A stretch of 64,000 bases of DNA from Brachypodium distachyon (lineage: Eukaryota > Streptophyta > Magnoliopsida > Poales > Poaceae). Below the pieces are notes generated by a model. That model ran no database searches. It was not told where the DNA came from and saw nothing but the letters and a program-made list of their open reading frames with translations. The stretch lies in NCBI RefSeq assembly GCF_000005505.3, contig NC_016134.3, forward strand, positions 18,706,624 through 18,770,623. The letters run 5' to 3'. A program made the position numbers and the translations under genes. Shown here piece by piece: positions 54,845 through 64,000 of the stretch (its first letter is position 1; each line of letters opens with the position of its first letter).

Positions 54845-55694
54845 CCTGAAACAATCACGTAAAGCCACCTCTGAAAGAGAAGATGGTGTGTGTTTCATGC
54901 TTAAATGAGCAGAATAAGAATTGAATTTCTCTTCTTTTTTAACTTTTGAGAACAGGGCTTGTTTGACAGAATTTTGCTTTGAGAAGCTTTGATCATAATT
55001 TTTCTTTTCTCACTTTTTTGCCCAATTGATGTACAAGATTGCTCTTGGAAATTTGAGACAAATGAAATGATGCTCTTATGCGCAATCAAATGCTCAAACA
55101 AGTACAAGTAGTGCTCTGAAATAGTGCAATGCAAGTGCATAAATGATGCAAACTTTAAAAACAACACACAAAGAAAGAGCAAATGTAGCCCAAAAGCATT
55201 GCAAGTATACTATGAATGATTACAGCCTACACAGATAGCTTCACTTTGCTAAGTTTCAAAGAATACAAGTCATCACCTTATATGCTAAACTATATAATGT
55301 TGCCACACATCATTCAAACATGGGAAACTACTGAAGCTTAGCAATTATGATTATCAGGCATATAAGGTTTGTGAACACGGTCCAAAGCATGCAATCTGAC
55401 TAGCTGTGCAATCCAATCAACAATGACATTCTTTCAAGCACAAATGATTTATTGAGTCAAAACAAGGAATAAGTCCAATAAAGCATATGCAACTAAACAA
55501 TTCATGGACATCATATATAAGCAAAGAATCTCCCCCCCACTTGAAATTTGCAATGAATAAAGTATGGATCAGCTGGGGTAAGAAACAGCTCACCGGGCAA
55601 TAAGTAGCAAATGTAGTAGCTTGACCATCCCATAGCCTCATACTCCTCTCCTCCTAGCATAACTTCAGCTCATATCCCTCTGGTTCTCCCTTCA
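54845..55694. other. Element C internal AT-rich part
   Basis: Non-coding internal sequence of C resuming after element A. It begins CCTGAAACAATCACG, echoing CCTGAAGCAATCACT at 42401. No open frame is supported. Confidence 0.5.
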
Positions 55695-56872
55695 TCACCA
55701 TGCGATGGGTCCACCAGGATCCCATGGAATATCAACTCGAACATGGTGTGTTAGAAGTTGACATTGCTCATGTAGAAACCTGAAAGTACACTCAAGGAGA
55801 CACAAAATGCAAGTGATAGGGTGCAGCCCTTCCAGATCATCAATGGAGTACCCAATCATGTAATTATAGTTGTAAAGCATATCATGGTAATTGCAAGTTT
55901 TCACAGGAGAGAATTGAGCACTAACAAGACAAGTATCATGCATAATTCTTCTATCATGTGGAGAACTAGAAGAGGATATAGGATCAATGCCTTGTAAGTC
56001 ATCAATAGAGTGTCCAATGATATGTGAATAGCAATAAGGAACATGTTTGGAGTGGCCGATTTTAGGCATGATATCATGAGCAATAGTATTAGCAATGTGT
56101 AACTTCTCAAGGGCAGGAAATGTATACCTCAACTCTACCTCAATTGGTGGTGTAGTGGAATGCTTGGTAGTAGTAATCTCTTGAGGAATGATATCAATAA
56201 GGGCATGAGATGTTCAACAGTAATTTCTTCATCCTTGACATCACAATTGCCTTCATCTTCATCAAATGCAGGAACTGCAGGTTGACCAAGTGGTGGGTCA
56301 TTTAACTCCACTGGATCAGTTTCTTGAGTTTGGAGCACAAGCTCAGCTCTAGCAAACAACAGATTGAACTTCTTTTCAAGATTTTTTATCTACAACAGCA
56401 GCAAGCCTTGAATAGTAAAGAATTGAGCTATCAAGTGGTTAAACATCCTAACATTCTCCAGAAACCTCTGGACTTGTATCTGCTGATAGTGTGGCTTATA
56501 GTTGCTGTCTTCTTCATTCCTAAATCCCTGCATTGGATAACTAGGAGAAAATGATGAAATAACATGGCCGCTGTCCCTATATGTCATATTTGGGTTTTCA
56601 GGCCATCCAGGGGAGTAATTGTTGTGGTATGGACTATGTTGTTGAGCAAAGTTCATACCAAAACAATTTGGAGTGTAAGAAGAACCCCCTTGCTGAAAAT
56701 CAGTAGGAATATGGCCTTGAACACCACAAATATGGCATATAGGAGCAACAAAAGAATGCTCACTGGAATAAAAATTGGAAGAATTTGGCCCATTCTGAAA
56801 ATTATACTCAGTATCACAAATATGGCATCTAGGCATGCTCATGTATCCATGGAAATCTGAATTGTAAGCCAT
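55695..56872 (-). pseudogene. Element C family-specific gag-like frame
   Basis: Three consecutive minus-strand pieces. 56872-56390 starts MAYNSDFHGYMSMPRCHICD and has two Cys-pair zinc-finger-like motifs (CHICDTEYN, CHICGVQGH), the second close to a Gag knuckle but lacking the last Cys. 56359-56135 is acidic (TQETDPVELNDPPLGQPAVP). 56132-55695 contains two related blocks, IGHSIDDLQGIDPI and IGYSIDDLEGLHPI. Stops and shifts separate the pieces. No capsid fold or enzyme is recognised. It may be the particle or accessory protein of a non-autonomous Athila-like family, but this is inference. Confidence 0.45.
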
Positions 56873-57039
56873 ACCTCAAAGTGAAAGTAGCACTACACTA
56901 ATTTGCACAAAAGTAAGAAGCAAAAAGAAATACAATAATTAACTAGAACAAGTTTTAAACTTAGCAATAGAAAGTAAGACAACTTAAAAACAGGTAAAAA
57001 GTTCAGTCTACAGATTTTAACTTGAAACCATTGACCAAT

Positions 57040-57056
57040 CCCCAGCAACGGCGCCA
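57040..57056 (-). other. Element C primer-binding site
   Basis: The minus strand reads TGGCGCCGTTGCTGGGG two bases inside the 5' LTR edge. It closely resembles the tRNA-Asp-type primer site of Athila elements (TGGCGCCGTTGCCGGGG). Confidence 0.75.
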
Positions 57057-57058
57057 AC

Positions 57059-58851
57059 TGATGAACTCTGGGAATTGCAATTTAGCAAATCCTGTAGTGA
57101 GAGCAGTAAAAATATGAAGTTCTCCTCAGGGATTGGTGTGCAAGAGAGATATCTAGTCAAGATCTTATAGCTAAACAAGCAAATTTGGGTGGCAAACAAC
57201 TAAACTAAGCAAGTAAAAACAAGTTACAACTATGTTTTTGGGTTTTCTAGTTTTACTGTTCACAATCTGAAATCAGCTTTCCTCAGGAGCTGAAAACAGA
57301 CAGTGGACAGATTAAAACTTAACACTAAAGAAATTAAGGTAGGGAATGATCTAGAATGAATTTGGGGTTGAGACAAGGCATGGAAGCAAGATTAAGAGGT
57401 AGGAAAGAGGATGAAGCAAGAATTTAGGCTGGGAAAAGCAAGGGTTAAGGGCTAAAAACAGATCTAGAGAGCTATGTTTTAACTGTTTAAGTCTGAATTT
57501 CAGACAGTGAACAGCAAAACTTAGCAGTTTGGATAGGAAATTTGGAGGAGTCCTAGAAAGATTTGGAGAGTGAGACAACTTGGAGAAGGAAGAGGAAGAC
57601 TTGGGGAAGACATATCAGCAAGATTTCAGGATTGGAGAAAAAGGAGGTGAGGGCTAGGAGCAGGTTTAGGTGGATACTCAGTGCAGAAACAGGGAAGTTC
57701 AGAATTTGGACATAAGAGATTCAGAATTCAGAATTTATTGTTTTGGCCGAAAAGTTCAGAATTTAGGAAAAGGAGATGAAGTTGACAGAAGATTGAGGAA
57801 TTGGGGAGGAAAGATTTGGACTTTTTTACTCTAATACATCACAAAAACATATAGGAACATGACAGAAACATGAATCTGGCAAGAACAAACACAGATTAAA
57901 CACAAGAACTACAAAAGTTGACAGGAACAGTAAAAACAGCAACACTTAGACAACAACAGGCACAAGGATTAAGTTACTGGGACTACTAGGAGATGATATA
58001 GTACATGTAACACATCACAAACATCACAAGGAACAAGTTTAACATGAACACAAACAAGTTTTACACGACAGAAATTCAGATCTGAGGCAAGGAACACAGC
58101 TACTTTTTAATAGAAACAGGGAAAGAGGAGATGAAGTTGAGATGGATTACAGTGCCTTGCAGAGGGAGAATCAGCAGAGATAAGGGGTATGGGAGAGATT
58201 TGTGGCCTAGAACTATGAACACAGGTCCCAGGGCTGGCCTGCTTTTCTGCTGGGAGGCAAGGGTGGATGCTTCGAATGGGAGGCCTTGGCTCTGCTTTTA
58301 TACTCCACTAAGCTGTGTCATGGATGCATGAAGATGTCAACATCGCGCTTTATCTTATGCATAAAGGCCCCTTGTTTTTCTTCCTTGCTGCATTTGAGGG
58401 CAGCTTCTACTGCCTTCTTCTCTACTTTTTCTGCCTTTTTGCATTTGAGGGCAGCTTCTACTGCCTTCTTCACTACTTTTTGGGTTGTTGACCAAGTCTT
58501 CTTCTTCTAATCCTTCACTTTTAGTCCTTGCTGCCTAGCTGTTGGAGAGAAGGTTCAAACTTTGCACAAAAACACAGCAACAAGGAGCTACTTCACCACT
58601 TTTAGCTTGATGACTTGGTCTTCTTTTCTTCTGCTTTTTAGTTTCTTCTCTTTTGGTCCTTGATACATGCTGATGGATGAAGAAAGGTGCCTCTGTGCAC
58701 CAAACCTGCATATAAATGTCAAAGTGTTGTAAAATGGCAGATTTGGGCATATTTGGTTCAAATATTTCAAATTCAAATTCAAATCTGGCAATATTCAAAC
58801 ATGATCAGTACCAAATGGGTTTGAATTAAAGTGTAAAATGGGCACCGATCA
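57059..58851 (-). repeat. Element C 5' LTR
   Basis: 1,793 bp, TGATGAACTCTGGG to GGGCACCGATCA, matching 39668-41813. A minus-strand TATAAAAG lies at 58295-58302. It lacks about 310 bp near 57745 and about 80 bp near 58228 present in the 3' LTR, and carries a local duplication of TTTGAGGGCAGCTTCTACTG (about 58394 and 58444). Confidence 0.9.
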
Positions 58852-58856
58852 GTAAG

Positions 58857-59520
58857 CTTGGAACACGGTACTAGCAAATTGTGTACCATTATCGGTGATG
58901 ATGTCGTTAGGCACACCAAACCGGGATACAATGCCCTTGAAAAACTTAATGGCCGCCTGCGCCGTGACGGCTCGGACAGGCTCCACCTCGATCCACTTCG
59001 AGAACTTGTCGATGGCCACGAGCAAGTACTCATCGCCGCATCCTGCTCTCGGCAATTTCCCGACGATGTCCAGCCCCAGACCGCGAACGGCCACGAGGAC
59101 GGGATGACTTGCAGGGCTTGCGCTGGCTAGTTGCTCTTCTTGGCGTGAAACTGGCACGCTTCACAGGTCTTGACTAGTTGTTCGGCGTCGGCTACTGCTG
59201 TTGGCCAGGAGAAGCCGTGGCGGAATGCTTTCCCAGTTAGCGCCCTGGAGGCCACATGGTGCGAGCATGTGCGTCGATGTATATCCTCCAGCAGCGTGCT
59301 CCCTTCTTCCTAGAGCACGCAGAGGGGCATAACTCCGTTAGGACGCCTCCGGTAGAGTTCCCCGTCCACCAGAGCGTACATTTTAGCTTGCCGGGCTACT
59401 CGCTCCGCGGCAACGTCTTTCTCCGGGAGGGTCCCGTCCCTGAGGTAGCGAATAATATCCGCCCCCCAGGGTGGCGGTTCCCGGCTCGTGCATGCCACAG
59501 GCTTGGTGGCATGGTGCCCC
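58857..59520 (-). pseudogene. Element B integrase, N-terminal half
   Basis: Minus strand: LVDGELYRRRPNGVMPLCVL, a stop, HRRTCSHHVASRALTGKAFR, CEACQFHAKKS, then (after a stop and frameshift) LDIVGKLPRAG and ITDNGTQFASTVFQAY. These are the zinc-binding domain and the first two catalytic Asp residues. The frame runs into element C at 58857 exactly where the Tyr-Cys codons would continue at 39667. Confidence 0.85.
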
Positions 59521-59639
59521 ACAGCTGCGTGGTCTCCTTGAGTTGCCGGGGGGGCTTACCCGGCAACCGTCTGATCAACAGAGGGCTTTGACTGCCTCTG
59601 TACGAACACCCCAGGAGGCACCTTGCTGCGTTCCGCTGC

Positions 59640-61200
59640 CCACTTGGACAGTTCATCCGCAACAAAGTTGTCCTTGCACTTCACGTACGCTGCCATTTGG
59701 GGGCAGTCGTAGTCTTTGTTTTCACACCGAAGTCCCTTGAACTTGGACTCTAGTTTTCACACTTCCTCCACGTACGCTGCCATTTGGGGGCAGTTGTAGT
59801 CTTTGTTTACCTGGTTTATCACAAGTTGGGAGTCCCCACGAACAACCAGGCGCTTGATGTCGAGGGCGATCACCACGCGTAGCCCGGCCAGCAGCCCCTC
59901 ATATTCTGCTGTGTTGTTGGAGTTGGCGAAGTCGAGCTGTATCACGAACTTGAGTTGATCTTCAGTGGGCGACTCAATCACCACTCCGGCACCGCCGCCC
60001 TGCAGGCAGAAGGCGCCGTCGAAGTACATGACCCAGTACCTTTCGTCCAATCTGCCGGGAAGGCTTGCTTCTGGCTCTTCTTCCTCTATCCCTGTCGATG
60101 TCAACTCCGCGACAAAGTCGGCGAGAGCGGCGCTCTTGATGCTTTTGGTATTCGCGAAACGCAGCCCAAACTCCACCAGCTCCATTCTCCACTCGGCCAC
60201 CCTCCCGGTGGCTTCACGGTTGACGAGAGCCCGCTCCAGGCAGAACTCCAACACCACCGTGCTGCTGTGCGGCTGAAAGTAATGGTGCAGCTTCCGTGAA
60301 GCGAGCAGGATCCCAAGCAGAACCATCTGGACCTGCGGGTACCGTACCCGGGCATCGCGCAACACCATGCTGACGAAGTACACGGGATGCTTCCCTAGCC
60401 GCTTGCGGGGGGCAGCCTGCGTGGGCTGTCCCTCGGATCCAGGGGCAGAGGTGGTAGCCGGGGGTTCCTTCGGTTCGCCGGGAGCCCCCGGCCCCCCTGT
60501 CTCAACCCCCGGGACTTGTTCTTCCCTCTCGACAACGAGCACAGAGCTCACTACCTTATCCGTCGCTGCCAAGTATAGCAGCAACGGCTCGCCCGGCTTG
60601 GGGGCGACAAGGACTGGCAGCGACTTCAGGTACTGCTTCAAGTCTTGGAACGCCGCTTCCACCTCAGTGCAATTGATTGGGCCCTTCTTATTCATCACCT
60701 TGAAGAAAGGCAGGGCTCGCTCGCCCAGCCTTGAGATGAAACGCCCGAGCGGCGCAACGCACCCGTTGAGGCGCTGGACGTCTCTAACCTTGTGGGCTGC
60801 CTCCATCTTCTCGATCGCCTCGATATTCTGTGGGTTGGTTTTGATTCCCCGGTGAGACACCAGGAAGCCCAGCAAGTGCCCCGAGTCCACGCCGAATGTG
60901 CACTTCTCGGGGTTAAACTTGAGCTTGATCCTGCGGAGGTTGTTGAACGTCTCCTGCAGGTCGCCGACGAGCGAGTCCCTACGCCGCAACTTGATGACGA
61001 TATCGTCCATGTAGGCCTCGATTTCTGGCCTAGCTGGGGTCCCAGACACTCGCACAAAGCGCGCTGAAATGTCGGGCCCGCGTTCTTCAGCCCAAAAGGC
61101 ATGCACGTATAATAGTAGCAGCCAACCGGGGTGATAAACGCTGTTTTTTCCTCATCTTCGACCGCCATCTTAATCTGATGGTAGCCGGAGAAGGCATACA
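59640..61200 (-). pseudogene. Element B RT palm, RNase H and second RNase H
   Basis: Minus strand: CMPFGLKNAGPTFQRAL, a frameshift near 61030, AYMDDIVIKLRRRDSL (catalytic YMDD), CTFGVDSGHLLGFLVSHRGI, and LGRFISRLGERALPFFKVMN (the part missing in A). The gypsy RNase H follows (HPVYFVSMVLRDARVRYPQV), then the archaeal-type RNase H (MYFDGAFCLQGGGAGVVIES, NNTAEYEGLLAGLRVVIALD). A TGA after AAYVEEV ends the frame at 59757. Just beyond, a 39-bp segment is duplicated (59682-59720 and 59769-59807), inserting an extra NKDYDCPQMAAYV block. Confidence 0.88.
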
Positions 61201-61555
61201 GGAAGCAGAAAGTCTCACAACCTGCTGTAGAATCTAGTATTTGATCGATTAGGGGTACAGGAAAGGGGTCCTTCGGACATGCACGATTGAGATCAGTGAA
61301 ATCTACATACATGCGCAATTTATTTTCGGCCTTAGGGACTACAATAGGATTTGCTAACCAAGTAGGTTATAACACTTCCCTAATTGCCCCGGCGTTCTTG
61401 AGCTTCTCCACTTCTTGTTGGATGAAATCTTTGCGTTCTTGTGCTTGCCGGCGAACCTTCTGCTTGACGGGCCGCGCATTTGGCCGCACCGCCAGCCGAT
61501 GCTCGATCACCTCCCTGGGGACTCCGGGAAGATCTGACGGCTCCCAAGCGCACAC
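61201..61555 (-). pseudogene. Element B RT N-terminal part
   Basis: Minus strand: PSDLPGVPREVIEHRLAVRP, KQKVRRQAQERKDFIQQ, GAIREVL, a stop, PTWLANPIVVPK, YVDFTDLNRACPKDPFPVP, DSTAGCETFCFLYAFSGYHQ. The FLDAFSGY Asp, one of the RT catalytic acids, is Tyr here (FLYAFSGY), an additional inactivating change. Confidence 0.85.
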
Positions 61556-61594
61556 GTCAGAATTCTCCCATACGAAGGCGACGAGGGCGCTTTC

Positions 61595-62493
61595 CTATTT
61601 GTCGCCGAGGCTCGCACCGATGGAGACGGTGCGTGCCTCGTTGCTGGCATGTAGGGGCACCTTCTTGACCCTGGTGCCCTCCTCCTTCAGCTTCGCACCC
61701 TTGCTAACGCGCGGGCTGGAGCTGGAGCTGCCCCCGGTGTCCTGTCTGGGAGCGGCTCGTGCCTTCTTCTGTGAGGGTTGTTCACCCGCAAGTGGATCCT
61801 CGTTCCCGGCAATGTCATAGTCGCCGGGATCCGTCACTGCGGAGGCCTTTACGACCTCTCCCACGCACCAAGCAGTGTCCTTCAGGTCACACTTGATGGA
61901 GAGTACACCGTATGTTGACGGCATCTTCATCACGTCGTAGGCGCCATGGGTTGCTGCCATGAACTTGATCAGCGCCGGCCGACCAATAATCCCGTTGTAC
62001 GTCAACAGGGTGTGAGCTACGTCGAAAACGACGTGCTCAGTCCGAAATGTCTCCGAGACCCGAAGGTCACCGGGAGTGTGATTCGCCCCATGGGCTGCAC
62101 CACTCCGGGGTTGATTCCGCGGAACGGGTCGGTGGGCTTCATTTGCTCCAGAGGCAGCTGAAGCTTCTCCACCAGCTTGGCAGACAGGAGGTTAAGGCTC
62201 GCCCCATTGTCCACCAGAACTTTGGTCACCGTCACATTGTTTATGATCGGTGACACCACGAGGGGGAGTACCCCTGACCCCAAGGGACGAATCGGGTGAT
62301 TGTCCGAGTTGAAGGTGATCGGCACATGCGACCACCTCAACGGCTGCTGCGCCTCCACGCTAGGGAGGAGAGCGCAAACCTCACGCGTAAGCCGCTTCAC
62401 GGCAGCGTGAGACGTGAGAGCGTATGCTGTGAATGCAGGCGATGTCGTGGGGCTCCTGAAAGCCGGGCTACTACTGACTATGTACAGGAGCAA
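61595..62493 (-). pseudogene. Element B protease
   Basis: Minus strand: VKRLTREVCALLPSVEAQQP, WSHVPITFNSDNHP, active site KVLVDNGASLNLLSAKLVEK, a frame change near 62010-62050, then YNGIIGRPALIKFMAATHGA and a basic tail ending at a TAG near 61595. The active-site loop DNGAS is intact, unlike in element A. Gag should follow to the right but the sequence passes directly into LTR-derived DNA. Confidence 0.85.
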
Positions 62494-63119
62494 TACTCCT
62501 TGCTACTACTGACTATGACTTCCACTGGAACTAGAACCCGTTGACCGATGGCATTGGTCCTTCTTTTATACACAAGGGGATACCACAGGTGCCGATGCAT
62601 GTAGCGCAACATGTTTCCTACACGCGTGTCATTGCCACAGGAATTACATTACTGTTGATCCACGTTGGGCGCCATGCAGCGCCCAGGCCACTGTACACGG
62701 TAGAAAAAGTTTATCATAGGGTAGACGCTCTAACCTTGCTGAGCAAGACTAGCCTTGCCGACGTGACTCATGTCGGTGCATTAAATGCACTGCGTCCGCC
62801 GTCTCGTCCTGTCTTCACTGTTTTGCGGGCCCCGCCTACTTGCCCGAGGGCGGGTTGCTGGGGAGACACTTCCCAGCTAGCGCACCCGGCCAGTTGCTGG
62901 TGCAGCGTTCTTTCCACTTCCCGGGATTAGAGTTCCCGGATACCCACCGAAGCGGGTGCTTCTCCTGTTCCGGCCCTTGGCCCTACCTTCGCCAACGACC
63001 GTCTCCTTGGGGTGGGCTTGCCGAGCCTACCGTCCCCGAGAGGCCAACCTGACGGGGCTTTGTCACTCGCGACCCACGCGTCCTGTTTCAGTGGGACCTC
63101 ATGGGCCACTGGTACGACA
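62466..63119 (-). repeat. Element B 5' LTR (left edge rearranged)
   Basis: Right LTR ending GGTACGACA at 63119. From ACTGTACACGG (about 62691) rightwards it matches 33498-33926. Left of that it keeps a TATAAAAGAA box on the minus strand (62561-62570) and CGTTGACCG phrases like those in A, but no TG edge and no primer site. A 16-bp phrase, GCTACTACTGACTATG, occurs twice (62468 and 62501). Gag and the LTR edge were therefore lost by deletion. Confidence 0.75.
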
Positions 63120-63124
63120 CAAGG

Positions 63125-64000
63125 GCATTCCCTTCTGTGTTTCGAACTTTGGATAATGAGCCCCTCAATTTAATTTCTTTGGATAATGAGCCCCTCAATT
63201 TAGTCTACAACAATATTTTCGATTTAGATTTTTGTTGGTGCTTCTCCAAAAATTGGAATTCTAGAGCTCAACGGAAGGTCGTATTTCGCTTCAAGATGGG
63301 GCTGGCACTTCCTTCTCAGTTTGGATAATTGAGTCCCTGGATTTTATTTCTTCGTCTGGCATTCACTTAGTCTCCAACAGTTCTGATTTGGATTAGTTGG
63401 TGGTTCTCCGGAAGTTTGAATTGTACAGCTTTGACTCGCTTCAGCATGGTCCCGGCGGTTCCTTTTCGTGACTCAACTATTCCCATCTTCTTCGATTATT
63501 GAACTTCCAAATATTACCTTAGTCGGTAATTCTCAGCTTCTTGCAGATACTTGCTTGAAGAGACATAATTGCAGTTCGGAACCGGTGTTATTATCAGACC
63601 TTCCCAGCCCTGACAAACTTTTTCCCTATCACTTTTATGCATTCTTTAGCTGTTTAAGCAGCACAACTTCCCTCCAGTTTTTTTTACTACAGAAAGGTCT
63701 TCCTCATTGCAGGTCATATTTGACGAATTCAAGTCGAACCTAATGTTGATTTGCTGAGTAAAAATTTTCAGATCTCTTAAATCTACTATCTTATTTCATC
63801 ATAAATTACATAACCAATAATATAGTAAAAAATTTAAATTCAGATTGATCTGCAAAGGTGGACCTTCTAATGAATGATTACTATCCTACGACCGAAAAAC
63901 ATGGCTCCATTCTTATCTCTTACACTCTAATTTCGAGTATTTTGTTCTGTTTATACTTTGTTTAGCTGCTTTACATAGCTTTGATTTCGGTTTCAAATGC
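63125..64000. repeat. Right continuation of the degenerate repeat array
   Basis: Resumes the sequence into which B inserted. GGAATTCTAGAGCTCAACGG with TATTTCGCTTCAAGATGG (about 63252) and TTGAATTGTACAGCTTTGAC with TCGCTTCAGCATGG (about 63415) are units of the array seen left of B. GGATAATGAGCCCCTCAATT occurs twice (63152 and 63180). From about 63500 the DNA is AT-rich with no gene recognised. Confidence 0.55.

Larger units (their letters stand above)
39668..58851 (-). mobile_element. Element C: non-autonomous Athila-like gypsy element
   Basis: The TSD GTAAG at 39663-39667 and 58852-58856 lies inside the integrase of B. LTRs are 39668-41813 (3') and 57059-58851 (5'). The primer-binding site is at 57040-57056. 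Internal sequence is 41814-42467 plus 54845-57058; element A interrupts it. No protease, RT or integrase is seen, only a family-specific zinc-finger-containing reading frame. It would depend on enzymes of a related element. The primer-site sequence and purine tract resemble Athila elements. Confidence 0.88.
33419..63119 (-). mobile_element. Element B: outer Tat-type Ty3/gypsy retrotransposon
   Basis: The 5-bp TSD CAAGG at 33414-33418 and 63120-63124 frames an element of 29.7 kb, of which 39668-58851 (plus one TSD copy) is the nested insertion of C and A. Without it, B is about 10.5 kb. Its order on the minus strand is: 5' LTR (to 63119), protease, RT, RNase H, archaeal-type RNase H, integrase (split by C), spacer, antisense gene on the plus strand, 3' LTR (33419-33926). 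Gag and the primer site are missing. It is the oldest of the three nested insertions by position. Confidence 0.92.

Overview
This window reads as repeat-rich nuclear DNA of a grass (Poaceae). The evidence is large Ty3/gypsy elements with 5-bp target-site duplications (TSDs), Stowaway-type MITEs with the CTCCCTCCGTCCCATAATT-like end, an L1-type LINE, and broken exon pieces of ordinary plant genes. The genus cannot be fixed from sequence alone. No intact host gene, tRNA, rRNA or CRISPR array was found.

Layout. (1) 1-445: two MITE-like pieces. (2) 446 to about 7205: element D, the left part of a minus-strand Tat-type gypsy element: 3' LTR, a plus-strand antisense gene (PF04195-like domain plus coiled coil), and the end of integrase. 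It is joined to (3) about 7206-10570, a minus-strand LINE with ORF1 and endonuclease but no reverse transcriptase. (4) About 10570-33413: AT-rich DNA with captured plant exons, all on the plus strand: an LYR-like protein, Mg-protoporphyrin IX monomethyl ester cyclase (CRD1), UDP-arabinose 4-epimerase, an MTP8-like Mn transporter and phosphoacetylglucosamine mutase. Introns are retained. Two sites in this stretch look like Helitron 3' ends, and a 0.55-kb block occurs twice. A chromodomain gypsy element (E, 18709-23743, TSD TTAAC) has landed inside it. (5) 33419-63119: three LTR elements nested like Russian dolls. Element B (TSD CAAGG) is split inside integrase by element C (39668-58851, TSD GTAAG), and C is split by element A (42468-54839, TSD AAATG). 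All three are on the minus strand. (6) 63125-64000: the right half of the repeat array into which B inserted.

How the parts relate. A, B and D share one architecture: minus-strand gag-protease-RT-RNase H-second (archaeal-type) RNase H-integrase, then a spacer, then a convergent plus-strand gene next to the 3' LTR. That extra gene has its own TATA-like box, apparent introns, a PF04195-like domain and a C-terminal coiled coil. C carries no recognisable pol and probably relied on another element. All copies are broken by stops and frameshifts, many of them consistent with C-to-T change. The most interesting points are the antisense gene with its own promoter, and the Helitron-like chimera of five plant genes.
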